A DNA stretch of 64,000 bases from Mycolicibacterium arenosum (GTDB lineage Bacteria; Actinomycetota; Actinomycetes; Mycobacteriales; Mycobacteriaceae), in contig NZ_JANDBD010000007.1 in the NCBI RefSeq assembly GCF_024320865.1, positions 186,001 through 250,000 of the forward strand, given 5' to 3'. The notes under the pieces are model-generated. The model did no database searches, was not told where the DNA came from, and saw only the letters and a program-made list of their open reading frames with translations. Both the position numbers and the translations under genes were made by a program. Below are positions 1 to 8,613 of the stretch, piece by piece. Numbering within the stretch: position 1 is the stretch's first letter; every line of letters starts with the position of its first letter.

Positions 1-415
1 ACCCATCCGCCAATTTCTCGGTCTCGCCATGTCTGCCCAACACCTGTCGATGCTCGGTCCGGCCTTAACACCGGGAAGTGACTCTCCAGGTGCACAATCG
101 TCTCGTCAGCCCACGTCCGTCTCGTCCCACGACTTCCCCACGCAAATGGAACCGTTGCGAGTTCAGGTCGGTCATCGCGACATGCTTACTCTCAGGCGCC
201 AGCGACCGATCGAGCACCGTCGGGAATCGCGACCTCCACCTGCGACTCCCGCGCCGCCAGAAAGTACATCTCCTGCGCCTGCTGCAAACTCCATCCGCGC
301 GGTGAGTGAATCACCTCGAGAATCGTCCGGCGATACGGCTACACCCATCCATCGGGTGCCCTGTTGCGCAAGTCGAATAGGACGGTTCAGCCCTGCTTTG
401 GGAAGTGTCTGCGGC
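1..415. other. Decayed sequence with short coding-like scraps
   Basis: No intact gene is visible. On the minus strand, bases 192-338 read without a stop as a mostly helical peptide (...RTILEVIHSPRGW...) ending in TGA, but a TAG lies just upstream of it. An ATG at 175 opens a 36-codon minus frame, and another coding-like minus stretch lies near 10-100 in a different frame. Switching frames every 100 bases or so on one strand is what a decaying gene looks like, matching the broken genes that follow. I cannot name the ancestor. Confidence 0.35.
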
Positions 416-766
416 TCAGCCCGCCAACTGTTCAACCCGCGACACGAGTAGTCGCACCTCCGCCACCGACGGCGCCAACTCGTACGCATGGAGATGCACC
501 GCGCGACTCAGCCCATGCCACACCACTTTCGCCCGCTCCCCCAACTCCTCACCGTGGAGAGCGCCCAGCGCGACGAGCTTGGAGGTCGTCGCAGGCGGCC
601 GATCGGAATTCACATCCGTGGACCAGTCCGCGCACTTCTCGTCCAGCCAGTCCTCGAATGCCCGGCGCGCTAACAGCGCTGCCGTCCGCGTCGCGCGCAC
701 GCCCAACCCGTAGTCGCCGTCTAACACCTTGCTCGCGTAGTCGAGCAGTTCACGCCGCTCAGTCAC
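416..766 (-). CDS. Small hypothetical protein coupled to the AAA ATPase remnant
   Basis: A 116-residue, charged, mainly helical protein with no signal peptide or membrane segment. I chose the GTG start because it overlaps the stop of the preceding ATPase gene as GTGA, the typical arrangement for translationally coupled partners. The frame is clean, with conserved-looking stretches such as RAFEDWLDEKCADW and LVALGALHGEELG. No family recognised. Its job was presumably tied to the ATPase, which is now broken, so this gene may be an orphaned partner that is no longer usefully expressed. Confidence 0.55.
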   Translation of the reverse strand: MTERRELLDYASKVLDGDYGLGVRATRTAALLARRAFEDWLDEKCADWSTDVNSDRPPATTSKLVALGALHGEELGERAKVVWHGLSRAVHLHAYELAPSVAEVRLLVSRVEQLAG

Positions 767-2106
767 GAGGCCAGCTTCGCGAGGTCGCCGACTGCTAGCC
801 GTGTCGAGTTCACCGCTGCCTTGAAGTCCGTGATGTCGGAATGACCGCCCTTGGCCGCAACCTTCAGCGCGTGAGCACGCGCCCCTCCCGCCAGCCACTT
901 CCCCAGGGCGTCGGGATCCGCGCGATCCACCGCCAGGCCGAGGCGCGTCCGCGTAGTCGTCGCCTTCTCCCACTCCGCGTCGACGTCGTGCGGCGCATCC
1001 CCGTTCGTCAGCGCCTGGCGCTGAACACCTCCCACGCCGTCGCCTCTAACGCCATCCGGCACAGCATCGGCACAGCGGGCGCGTTTCACCGCCGCCGGTA
1101 CCGCCTCGTCCGCGCCGATAGCGAAGGCATCGTCGAGCAGCCGCTTGGCCGGCCTACTCGACTCCGTCACCGTCACAACGGAGTTCGCGCCCCGCGCCAC
1201 CTCGACGATCCGCGCCGGCGCACGCGATCTCCGAATCGCTGCGGGCAGCCGGTCGTCGTGGGTTAACACGATAACCTGCCGGTGCTGCGCGATCGTCGTC
1301 AGCACGTCGAGGAAGCCGTCGATCTTGCTGGGGTCCATCGCCTGGATCGGATCGTCGAGCACGAGGAAACGGAACGGGCTCTGCTCCGCCGTCGCCCGCG
1401 GGATGAAGATCGCCAGCGCGAGCGCCTGCAGCTCACCCTGACTCATCACCCCCAGCGCCTCGGTGTCGGTGCCGTCCACATCGGCCTCGAGCACCACCCG
1501 CCGCGTCGTCTTCTGGCCCATCAGCCGGATGGCCCCCAGATCGACGTTGCTCTCCTGCCGCAGCGTCGACCAGATCTTCCGCGCTCGATCCGCCAGCGGC
1601 GCGATGCGCTCGTTCCGCAACTCGCTTGCGTTGTCATGCAACCACTTCAGCGCCTCGCTCGCCACCACTCACTTCGGCTCGGCCGCCAGCGCACCCTCCG
1701 TCCGCGTGATCCACTCCGCCACCGGCAGGGCTACCGGCGCCCAGACATCCTCACGCTGCTGAATCAGCGTCGTGGCCTCCTCGCGAAGTGATTCGTACGC
1801 GGCGCGCAGCACCGGCAGCGTCTCCTCCACATGATCTGCCAGCGCCCGGTGCCCGTCAGCGGGCAGTTTCGTGAACGCCTCGAACGCCGCCCGCGCCGCG
1901 GGCAGCGTTGTCAGATCCTCGTCGGTGAGCGGCGGCGCCTCGACCTCACGAACCACGGTCATGACAGCACTTCTCGCCTGGGCCGTCGCCGCGCGGGCCG
2001 CGGTCAGCGCCTGCACCGCCAGCTGGTCCTGCTCCAATGCCGCGCGCGCCGCCACCGCCCAGTCCGCGCCGAGGTCACCCTGCCCGCACACCGGGCAGCG
2101 CTGAGG
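763..2106 (-). pseudogene. Truncated AAA/SMC-like ATPase, C-terminal part
   Basis: The C-terminal half of a RecF/SMC-like P-loop ATPase. The Walker B region is clear (FLVLDDPIQAMDP, followed by QVIVLTHD, the usual H-loop/switch position), preceded by a signature-like MSQGELQALALA, a coiled region and a Cys pair (RCPVCGQG). Three defects show it is dead. There is no Walker A: the gene is cut off upstream, where enolase-family debris begins. An in-frame TGA at 1669-1671 splits it (...EPK, stop, VVASEALKW...). Around 1025-1080 the sensible protein (MALEATAWEVFSAR) is in another frame, implying two mutually compensating indels. A split into two genes restarting at GTG 1668 is possible but would still lack Walker A. 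Confidence 0.75.
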
Positions 2107-2188
2107 GCCGTGGTCCCGGGTTCCATTGCGAGAGTTGTTGGGCGGGTCGTGTCCGTCGTCGTTGCCAGGGCACGCCGCCTCGGCGCCG

Positions 2189-2733
2189 CTACTGGATGAC
2201 GAGACCGCGTACCGCGACGCGTTGGCCGGGTTCGTCGAGAGTGATTACAGCGCAGTGAAGTTGCATACGTGGGGTTGCACCGGGGCGGGACGCGTCGCTG
2301 CTGTACGCGCTGCGGTCGGCGTCTGCGCGACGAGTTCAGTTCGCTGTCAATCCTTCCCGCGGGTAGCGCTGTGGCAGTCGGAGCTGTTGGCGCACGTGCT
2401 GAACTTCGAACCGTTCAGCGCGGTGTGGTTCGACGTGCCGTTCGTGCGTGGGCCGACACCGGCGACGCGGTTGTTCTCGGTTGCCGCTGACGCGGGCTTG
2501 AAGGTGGAGCTGATCACGACGGGCACAAAGTCATTCAGGCGGTGGATCTTCAGACGACGTTGACGTTCGGCGGACCACATTCTTCGAGCAGGCGGTGCGG
2601 GTGGAGCCGATCGAGCACGGGTCGTCGACGTGCCGCGAACCGGGTCCGACGGGCATGTGCACGCGACGTCGGGGCCTAGGCTGAAGACCGGGTGGGACGT
2701 TGACGTGATTGATCGGCTTACGTTCGGGCGGTG
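2189..2733 (+). pseudogene. Frameshifted enolase-superfamily (MR/MLE) C-terminal remnant
   Basis: Conserved pieces of one protein are spread over all three plus frames in the correct order: LDDETAYRDALAGF and AVKLHTWG, then (shift) RDASLLYALRSA, then (shift) LAHVLNFEPFSAVWFDVPF and ADAGLKVELI, then (shift) TGHKVIQAVDLQTTLTFGG, then (shift) VVDVPRTGSDGHVHATSGP and WDVDVIDRLTFGR ending in TGA at 2731-2733. This pattern, including the late His in TGH, resembles the barrel domain of mandelate racemase/muconate-lactonizing enzymes. The N-terminal capping domain is absent. At least four frameshifts exclude function. The family assignment is from remembered motifs, not a search. Confidence 0.55.
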
Positions 2734-2768
2734 AGTGGTTGGGGGATAGGCCGGGTAGGGCGATGAGG

Positions 2769-3446
2769 TCAAGCAATCGGCGCGCGATTGAATAGCCAGT
2801 GCTCTACCCACTCCCCGGTGACGCCCAATTCATTGCCAACTGCGGCCGCGTCTGCGCAGTAGTTCAGCCATCGCTGTTTAAAATTCATCTCACCCAGCTG
2901 GAATGGCCACCGCGTCCTGCGAAGTGAATCTATGACTCGTTGGTCGAAGACAAGCGGTGGCGTCGCGAGTTCAGCGTTCATGCCTGCGACCCAAAGCCAC
3001 TTCGTGAAAAATCGAAAACCCAGGCCTGGCAGACCGTAAATCGCCGACCACCCGCCTGCTAGGTCACCGCGCTGGGCTGCGATCGCGGACTTTTTCAACA
3101 TCGCGTCTAGATCGCCATGGGCAAGGGCCTCGGCGTGGCGACCGTAGTAGCGGTTTGTCGGGCCGACGCCCCACAGCAGGGTGACCACAAAGGCGCGACG
3201 TCGCGTTGAGTTTGTGCCTAGATCACTGGAAAGCCCCTTAAGGTCGTTGCGATTTACTCCCTCGCGATAGTGGTCGAGTGCCCACCGGACATCGCCATCG
3301 CCTGGGTTCCAACGCAGCCAAGCTCCTACGTTCGGTCTCATGCGCTGCTGATTGGCTGGGTTATAACGCGCGCGAATTACTGGTCCGTGCTGCTCGACTA
3401 CGCGATTGACCCACTCTTCGTGAAGATCGTTGACTGAATCCCCCAT
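2769..3446 (-). CDS. Putative OGG-fold (HhH-GPD-like) protein, probably acquired
   Basis: An intact 225-residue protein. The middle and C-terminal parts (GLPGLGFRFFTKWLWVAG, then PLVFDQRVIDSLRR) resemble the helical 8-oxoguanine-glycosylase-fold proteins that occur as accessory genes in many bacteria; in that family the stretch resembles a helix-hairpin-helix region followed by the substrate pocket. I see no obvious catalytic Lys in the classical position, so enzyme activity is unproven. The start is ATG 3446 (MGDSVNDLHEEW). The gene is visibly richer in A and T than its neighbours and sits between two truncated genes, which suggests horizontal arrival. A DNA-repair or defence role is inference only. 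Confidence 0.5.
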   Translation of the reverse strand: MGDSVNDLHEEWVNRVVEQHGPVIRARYNPANQQRMRPNVGAWLRWNPGDGDVRWALDHYREGVNRNDLKGLSSDLGTNSTRRRAFVVTLLWGVGPTNRYYGRHAEALAHGDLDAMLKKSAIAAQRGDLAGGWSAIYGLPGLGFRFFTKWLWVAGMNAELATPPLVFDQRVIDSLRRTRWPFQLGEMNFKQRWLNYCADAAAVGNELGVTGEWVEHWLFNRAPIA

Positions 3447-3654
3447 GATCGACACCCTATGGTCCGGTGTTAGGATTTTGTCGCAATCCGAAAAGCCGCA
3501 ATTCTCATCAGCGAACTGGCTGCCACTCGGTGGTCCGACCGTGCCCTGATCTCTTGCACTAACAGTTGACCTCGCTGCATCGACCACCAGAACTCCAGAT
3601 CGCCCTGGCTTTCGGATGGACGACGTGCTGCAAGATGATGAGAGAACAGCATTG

Positions 3655-3913
3655 CAGTACCGGACCACGCGAGCGCCTGGCCCAGATTGCCGGCGCTGGC
3701 GCACACGGCGGCGCCGCCATCGAGTCGGCTCACCACCACCTCGGTGCCGCGCCCCTTGAAACTGCGCACCGGGTTCGCCGTTTCGAGTTTGATGCTCACA
3801 CTGCAGCCGAGATCCATTGCCTCGCAGGGGTAGAGCGGGGTGTCGAGGAAGAGGGGGTCGATGAGCCCGCGCGCCTCGTGGATCCGAGCGGTGTCGAGCC
3901 GCGTCGTCCGCAC
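3655..3913 (-). pseudogene. 5' fragment of a fold-type II PLP enzyme (threonine dehydratase-like)
   Basis: The GTG start at 3913 opens VRTTRLDTARIHEARGLIDP, followed by the PLP-lysine motif (NPVRSFKGRGTE, the K in SFKGRG binding the cofactor) and the phosphate-contact region SAGNLGQALAWSG. These are typical of the serine/threonine dehydratase and threonine-synthase-like family. Homology then stops abruptly near 3655; the same frame runs on to 3470 as unrelated sequence. About 85 residues of an expected 300 or more remain, so the enzyme is not functional. The break point coincides with the start of the lower-GC island carrying the OGG-fold gene. Confidence 0.7.
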
Positions 3914-3973
3914 GATTGTGCAGCTTAGTGAACTGTGCGACGCTCGACCAGAAGACCGTGATCGGGGGATCGC

Positions 3974-4756
3974 ATGCTCGAAGTCATCGACAAGGGGGCG
4001 GCAAGCGACGCCCATCCCACGCCACTGCTGTTCATCCACGGCGCGTGGCACGGCGCCTGGTGCTGGGACGAGCACTTCCTGGACTTCTTCGCGGACAGGG
4101 GATATCGCGCCGTAGCCCTCAGCCTTCGCGGCCACGGATCCACCCCCGACGCGAAGGCGGTGCGCTTCGCCTCGATCAACGACTACGTCGACGACGTGGA
4201 GTCCATCGCCTCGGGCCTGCCCACCCGACCGGTGGTCATCGGGCATTCGATGGGCGGATTCATCGTCCAGACGTACCTGGAGTCGCACGACGCCCCCGCA
4301 GGCATCCTGGTCGCGTCGATGCCTCCCCACGGAGCGCGCCGATTCATCCCACGGATGTTCCAACGGCGTGCGGGGCGGGCCGTCCGGGCGTTGACGACGG
4401 GAAAGTCTCTGCAGTACTTCGACTCGCTCGATACCGTGCGCACCTTCTTCTTCTCGCCGACCACCCCCGAGGCGGACGTAGTGCGGTACGCCAGCCGACT
4501 CTGCGAGGAGAGCGCACGCATCAGCGTCGACTCGCTAGGACTCAACCTGCCGAAGCCCGCACTGATAAAGGCGTCGCTGCTGGTCGTCGGTGCTGAGTAC
4601 GACGGCTGCTTCTCCACCGACGAGGTCCACGTGACGGCCGCCGCGTACGGGACCGAGGCCGTCATGTTTCCGATGGGCCACGACGTGATGTTGGAGCCCG
4701 GTTGGCGGGACGTCGCCGAGCACATCGACGGTTGGCTCGTCGGACGGGGACTCTGA
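3974..4756 (+). CDS. Alpha/beta hydrolase
   Basis: A 260-residue single-domain, cytosolic alpha/beta hydrolase of usual length. The oxyanion-hole motif FIHGAWHGAWCW lies at residues 20-31, the nucleophile elbow GHSMGG puts the catalytic Ser at 92, the likely acid is Asp210 (VVGAEYD) and the His is 236 (PMGHDVM). The HGAWHGAWCW form is common in plant-esterase-like and small-molecule hydrolases of actinobacteria, so the substrate is probably a small ester or lactone but cannot be read from sequence. It is divergently placed from the truncated PLP-enzyme fragment, with about 60 bases between their starts. Confidence 0.85.
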   Translation: MLEVIDKGAASDAHPTPLLFIHGAWHGAWCWDEHFLDFFADRGYRAVALSLRGHGSTPDAKAVRFASINDYVDDVESIASGLPTRPVVIGHSMGGFIVQTYLESHDAPAGILVASMPPHGARRFIPRMFQRRAGRAVRALTTGKSLQYFDSLDTVRTFFFSPTTPEADVVRYASRLCEESARISVDSLGLNLPKPALIKASLLVVGAEYDGCFSTDEVHVTAAAYGTEAVMFPMGHDVMLEPGWRDVAEHIDGWLVGRGL

Positions 4757-4953
4757 CGCGACCGCATCTTGACGACGCGTCGTCCCTCTCGGGAGGATGG
4801 GCTACGGCGCCGACCGGTCGCCGAGCCTCGGAACCTCCGCTCCAGCCGGAGTTCCAGTGGCGAAGGGGATCCGCCCCCTCGGTCGTGACTGCCGCAGGCC
4901 GTCTTCAGACACCGCGTCGCTGGAGGACGAGGGTGTTGTGAGGAGGCTTGTCC

Positions 4954-6036
4954 ATGACCAAGGACGCGAACTTCAAGAAGGTCGTCCGCCGCCACGCCGA
5001 GGAGACCGGTCAGCGCTACACCGCATCGCTGGGTGAGCTCGAGGGGATGGGTTCTCGGATGGAGCACCAGCCCGAAGGCGATCGGCTGCTTGTCCACCTC
5101 CGCGATCGCTTCGGCATCGACGCAACCACCGCGACGAAGCTCAGTGTGCACAAGACCTACGTCTTCCGGATCGACCGAAATGACGGCAGCCCGTGGATCG
5201 CTCGGGCGTTCCCTCCCGCGCGACCCCGCACCCGCGTCGAGGGTGACGCCGCGATCCTGCGGTTTCTGGAACGGCACGGGTATCCCGCCGAGCGCCTGGC
5301 GGCCGACGTCTCGGATCTCGACGGAAGCGCGGTGCTCGTCACCCGATTCGTCGACGGCGGGCCACTTCCGGACGGCGCCGCGAAGTTCGCCATGATGGGC
5401 GACCTGCTCGGTCGCCTCCATGCGCTGCCGGCCGACCATTCCGTCAGTCGACCCGGCGGAGCGAGCGGCGAGGACCCACGCCACGAAGGCGCACCGCGGC
5501 AGGACCTGCTGGCCGCGCTGGCGTTACTCGACGCCGTCGACACGAAAGTGCCTGCGGCGGAGCGACAACAATTCGAGCGGCTCAGAGGCCAAGTCCGCTC
5601 CGCCGACGACGGAGCCGGCCTCCCGGAAGCGCTACTGCACGGAAATCTCCTCCACGCCCCCGAGCACGCGGTGCTGAGCGCAGAGGGTCCCGTCGCGATC
5701 AACTGGAAGGCGGCCGGTCGCGGACCGCGCCTCGCCGACTTCGCCTATTTGATCTGGGGTACCGGCGCGTGGAGCCCCCGTCGCCCCGACGAGCAGTGCA
5801 TCGACGCCGCGGTGTCCGCCTACCGTCGGCACATCGAGCCGACCGACGAAGAACTCGACCGGCTCGCCGACGTGATGTACATCCGGACGCTCTATCTCGT
5901 CTGCTTCGGCTACCGACGTGCGATCAACGACGGCGTGACGTTCGACGAGTGGGGATTCATCGAGCCACCGGACTATTACACGTCGACGGCTGCCGCGACC
6001 CGTGCCGCGTTCCAGAAGCGGGTCTCTACCGACTGA
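4954..6036 (+). CDS. Aminoglycoside-phosphotransferase-fold protein with degenerate active site
   Basis: A 360-residue protein. The start is fixed by AGGAGG seven bases upstream of ATG 4954. Residues 1-30 form a short basic helical segment (NFKKVVRRHAEETGQRYTAS); the rest has the APH/choline-kinase fold with the RxFVDG and LGRLHALP features. The catalytic loop, normally HGDxxxxN, reads HGNLLHAPE (229-237), and the metal-binding Asp, normally (I/V)DWE, reads INWKAAG (249-255). Both key Asp residues are therefore Asn and the following Glu is Lys. This points to a pseudokinase or binding protein rather than an active phosphotransferase. The stop lies 10 bases from the convergent MFS gene. Confidence 0.7.
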   Translation: MTKDANFKKVVRRHAEETGQRYTASLGELEGMGSRMEHQPEGDRLLVHLRDRFGIDATTATKLSVHKTYVFRIDRNDGSPWIARAFPPARPRTRVEGDAAILRFLERHGYPAERLAADVSDLDGSAVLVTRFVDGGPLPDGAAKFAMMGDLLGRLHALPADHSVSRPGGASGEDPRHEGAPRQDLLAALALLDAVDTKVPAAERQQFERLRGQVRSADDGAGLPEALLHGNLLHAPEHAVLSAEGPVAINWKAAGRGPRLADFAYLIWGTGAWSPRRPDEQCIDAAVSAYRRHIEPTDEELDRLADVMYIRTLYLVCFGYRRAINDGVTFDEWGFIEPPDYYTSTAAATRAAFQKRVSTD

Positions 6037-6045
6037 CGGGCGCCC

Positions 6046-8292
6046 TCACCTCTGCGGCGGCCTCGGCCCTCGCGGCGGCGGACCCACCGGCGGACCCACT
6101 GGCGGACCCGGCGGCCGCAGCCGTGTCGTCGGCGGCTCACCACCCCGCGCTCGCGGGGGCTGACCACCCCGCGGCGGCGCCGGGGGCCGGCGTGGCGGAA
6201 TCGGCGCCGCCGGCGCTGACACCACCGCCCGTCGCGGCGGACGCAACCGCATCGCCTTCGTCGCGTCCTCGCTCCAATCCCGTTGCACCAGAACGTTCTG
6301 CGAGATCCGCTCCAACGCCTCGTGTACCGCACCGCGATCCGGTGGGGCCTCCATCCCCGACGTCTGCACCAGCCGCCGCGTCAGCCACTCCACCGTCTCC
6401 GTGCGGAACAGATCGATCTGATGCGCGCCCGCCGGCGTAAGCCAGAACACGTCGCCGCGCCGCAGCGCGTAGCCCGTGGCACACAGACGGTCGAATGGCG
6501 GTTCCAGGATCTCGCTCGGCACCCGCACGTGTTCGGCGACGTCAGCCAATCGGGCCTCACCGTTGGCCTGCCCGAACCGGTACACCTGCAACAGCGCCCA
6601 CAACCGGCTGATGTCCAGCTTGCTGTCCGGCCGCTCGGCGAGCGTGCGCAACTGCATGCCGGAGCCCTGCTTGATCAGTCGGCCAACCGCGTTCTCCAGC
6701 AACTGATCCGGTGACGAGGTCGTCGGCATCGCGAACCCCTCCCCGAGGTCGGCGGCGATGCTCACGTCGTTGCTGCGCAGCGGGACCTGCTTGAGCATCA
6801 GCGCCAACACGAAGCCGACGATCGCCACCGGCGCTGCGTACAGGAACACCTGATCCAACGCGTCGGCGTACGCCGCGGCGATCGGGGCCGCCACCTCCGG
6901 CGCCAACGCGTGCAGCGCATCCGGTGACTGCGCCGCCTCGGGCGGCGCGCCACTCGACACCACCGCGGAGGCCAGCGGCTCCTTCAGGAAGTTGCCGAAC
7001 AGCGAGCCGAAAACTGCTGCACCGAAAGAACTTCCGATGGTTCGGAAGAACGTCACACCCGACGTCGCGACGCCCAGGTCGGCGAAGTCGACGGTGTTCT
7101 GCACGATCAGCACCAGCACCTGCATGCACATGCCGATTCCGGCGCCCAGCACCACCAGGTATAGCGACTGCAGCAGCGTCGACGTATCCGGACCCATCGT
7201 CGACAGCAGCACGAAACCCACTGCCATGGTGGCGGTTCCGACGACGGGGAAGATCTTGTACTTGCCCGTCCGACCGACGATCACGCCGCTGCTCATCGAC
7301 ATCGTCAACAGCCCGGCCACCATCGGTAGCGTGTGCAGCCCGGACTCGGTCGCCGAGACCCCGTCGACGAACTGCATGAACGTCGGCAGGAACGTCAGCG
7401 CACCGAGCATTGCGAAACCGACGACGAACGACAGCGCGCAACTGACGGCGAACACCGGCTGCTTGAACAACCGCATCGGCAAGATCGGTTCCGGCGTGCG
7501 CAGTTCCACCGCCACGAACGCGCACAGCGCGGCAATGGAACCGAGGAACAACCCGATGATCATCGCGGAGCCCCACGCGTAGGTGGTGCCGCCCCAGCTG
7601 GTTGCCAGCGTCAGCCCCGAGGCGCCCAAGCCGACCAGCACGATGCCCGCGTAGTCGATGACCGGACGCGCCGTTCTGCCCAGGTTCGGGATCGCGACGA
7701 TCGCGACGATGATCACCACGACGGCGATCGGCACGTTGATCCAGAACGCCCAGCGCCAACTCAAGTGGTCGGTGAAGAATCCGCCGAGCAGTGGGCCGAT
7801 CACCGTCGTCACCCCGAAGACTGCGCCGAGCGCGCCCTGGTACTTGCCCCGTTCGCGCAGCGGGATCACCTCGCCGATGACGGCGGTCGCGGTCACCATG
7901 ATCGCGCCGCCACCGATGCCCTGCAGCGCCCGCGCGGCGACCAGCATCGGTAGCGATCCCGCTAGCCCGCACAGCACCGAGCCGCCCATGAAGAACAGCA
8001 CCGCCACGATGAACACCGGCTTGCGGCCGAACAGGTCGCCCAACTTGCCGACGATCGCCGTCGCCACCGTCGACGCCAGCAGGTAGCTCGTCACCACCCA
8101 CGCCTGGTGCCCGGCGCCACCCAGATCGGCCACCACCGTCGGCAGCGCCGTCGCCACGATCGTCTGGTCCAGCGCGGCCAGCAGCATCCCGAGCAGCACG
8201 GCCGAGAAGATGAGGTTCCGCTTCGGCGCCGCCACCTCGACCTCAGCCGGCGGAGCCGGGGGTTGCGGCGGTCCGGTGATCGTTGCGGTCAT
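6046..8292 (-). CDS. MFS multidrug exporter (DHA2/EmrB type) with C-terminal winged helix
   Basis: A 748-residue inner-membrane proton-coupled exporter. Residues 25-520 hold the 14-helix DHA2 core with motif A (GKLGDLFGRKP), LDQTIVATALPTV in helix 1 and the antiporter motif C region (GAVFGVTTVIGPLLGG). After the membrane part come about 130 cytosolic residues ending in a MarR-like winged helix (LADVAEHVRVPSEILEPPFDRL, GYALRRGDVFWLTPAG), then a Pro/Arg-rich tail. The architecture and length resemble M. tuberculosis Rv1877-type transporters. Substrate unknown, probably lipophilic drugs or cell-envelope compounds. A tandem 11-bp repeat lies upstream of the start. Confidence 0.85.
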   Translation of the reverse strand: MTATITGPPQPPAPPAEVEVAAPKRNLIFSAVLLGMLLAALDQTIVATALPTVVADLGGAGHQAWVVTSYLLASTVATAIVGKLGDLFGRKPVFIVAVLFFMGGSVLCGLAGSLPMLVAARALQGIGGGAIMVTATAVIGEVIPLRERGKYQGALGAVFGVTTVIGPLLGGFFTDHLSWRWAFWINVPIAVVVIIVAIVAIPNLGRTARPVIDYAGIVLVGLGASGLTLATSWGGTTYAWGSAMIIGLFLGSIAALCAFVAVELRTPEPILPMRLFKQPVFAVSCALSFVVGFAMLGALTFLPTFMQFVDGVSATESGLHTLPMVAGLLTMSMSSGVIVGRTGKYKIFPVVGTATMAVGFVLLSTMGPDTSTLLQSLYLVVLGAGIGMCMQVLVLIVQNTVDFADLGVATSGVTFFRTIGSSFGAAVFGSLFGNFLKEPLASAVVSSGAPPEAAQSPDALHALAPEVAAPIAAAYADALDQVFLYAAPVAIVGFVLALMLKQVPLRSNDVSIAADLGEGFAMPTTSSPDQLLENAVGRLIKQGSGMQLRTLAERPDSKLDISRLWALLQVYRFGQANGEARLADVAEHVRVPSEILEPPFDRLCATGYALRRGDVFWLTPAGAHQIDLFRTETVEWLTRRLVQTSGMEAPPDRGAVHEALERISQNVLVQRDWSEDATKAMRLRPPRRAVVSAPAAPIPPRRPPAPPRGGQPPRARGGEPPTTRLRPPGPPVGPPVGPPPRGPRPPQR

Positions 8293-8613
8293 GCGCGCAC
8301 GCTCGATCGACGTCGTTCAGACATTGGTTCCGTATAGCCGCTTTATCGGGGTGCCACCCTGGGAACTCCCTGGGAACTCGCGCCCGCCCGCTTCGCGACG
8401 ACGCGACTGCCTCAGTCCTTCGCAAGCGAACGGAATACCGTGCCCTCCGAAGACGCTCACCAAGCACCTCGCCTACGCCGAAGAGCTGCGCGAACTGCTC
8501 ACCGCCCGCGTTGATCAGGTCACTAATGACGGCTGAGATGCGAATTACGACCACCTGCAAACACGTTGTCCCGTAGCGCGTATCCCAGCGCTCAACGCAT
8601 CCCAAGCTCGTCG
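8293..8613. other. Intergenic region upstream of the MFS exporter
   Basis: About 320 bases between two minus-strand genes. It contains the presumed exporter promoter (TATACG on the minus strand around 8331-8336 is a plausible -10), a tandem direct repeat described separately, and a plus-strand coding-like scrap near 8450-8536 (TLTKHLAYAEELRELL, ending at a TGA) that may be a gene remnant. No intact gene seen. Confidence 0.4.
8357..8378. repeat. Tandem 11-bp direct repeat upstream of the MFS gene
   Basis: CCCTGGGAACT occurs twice head to tail, about 65-85 bases upstream of the exporter start. Helically phased repeats at this distance are compatible with a regulator-binding site, but no regulator gene is adjacent. 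The exporter's own C-terminal winged helix is one speculative candidate. Confidence 0.45.

Noticed and set aside
1..3913. Prophage or transposon remnant
   Set aside because: No integrase, transposase, terminal repeat or attachment site was seen; the broken genes are of metabolic or ATPase type.
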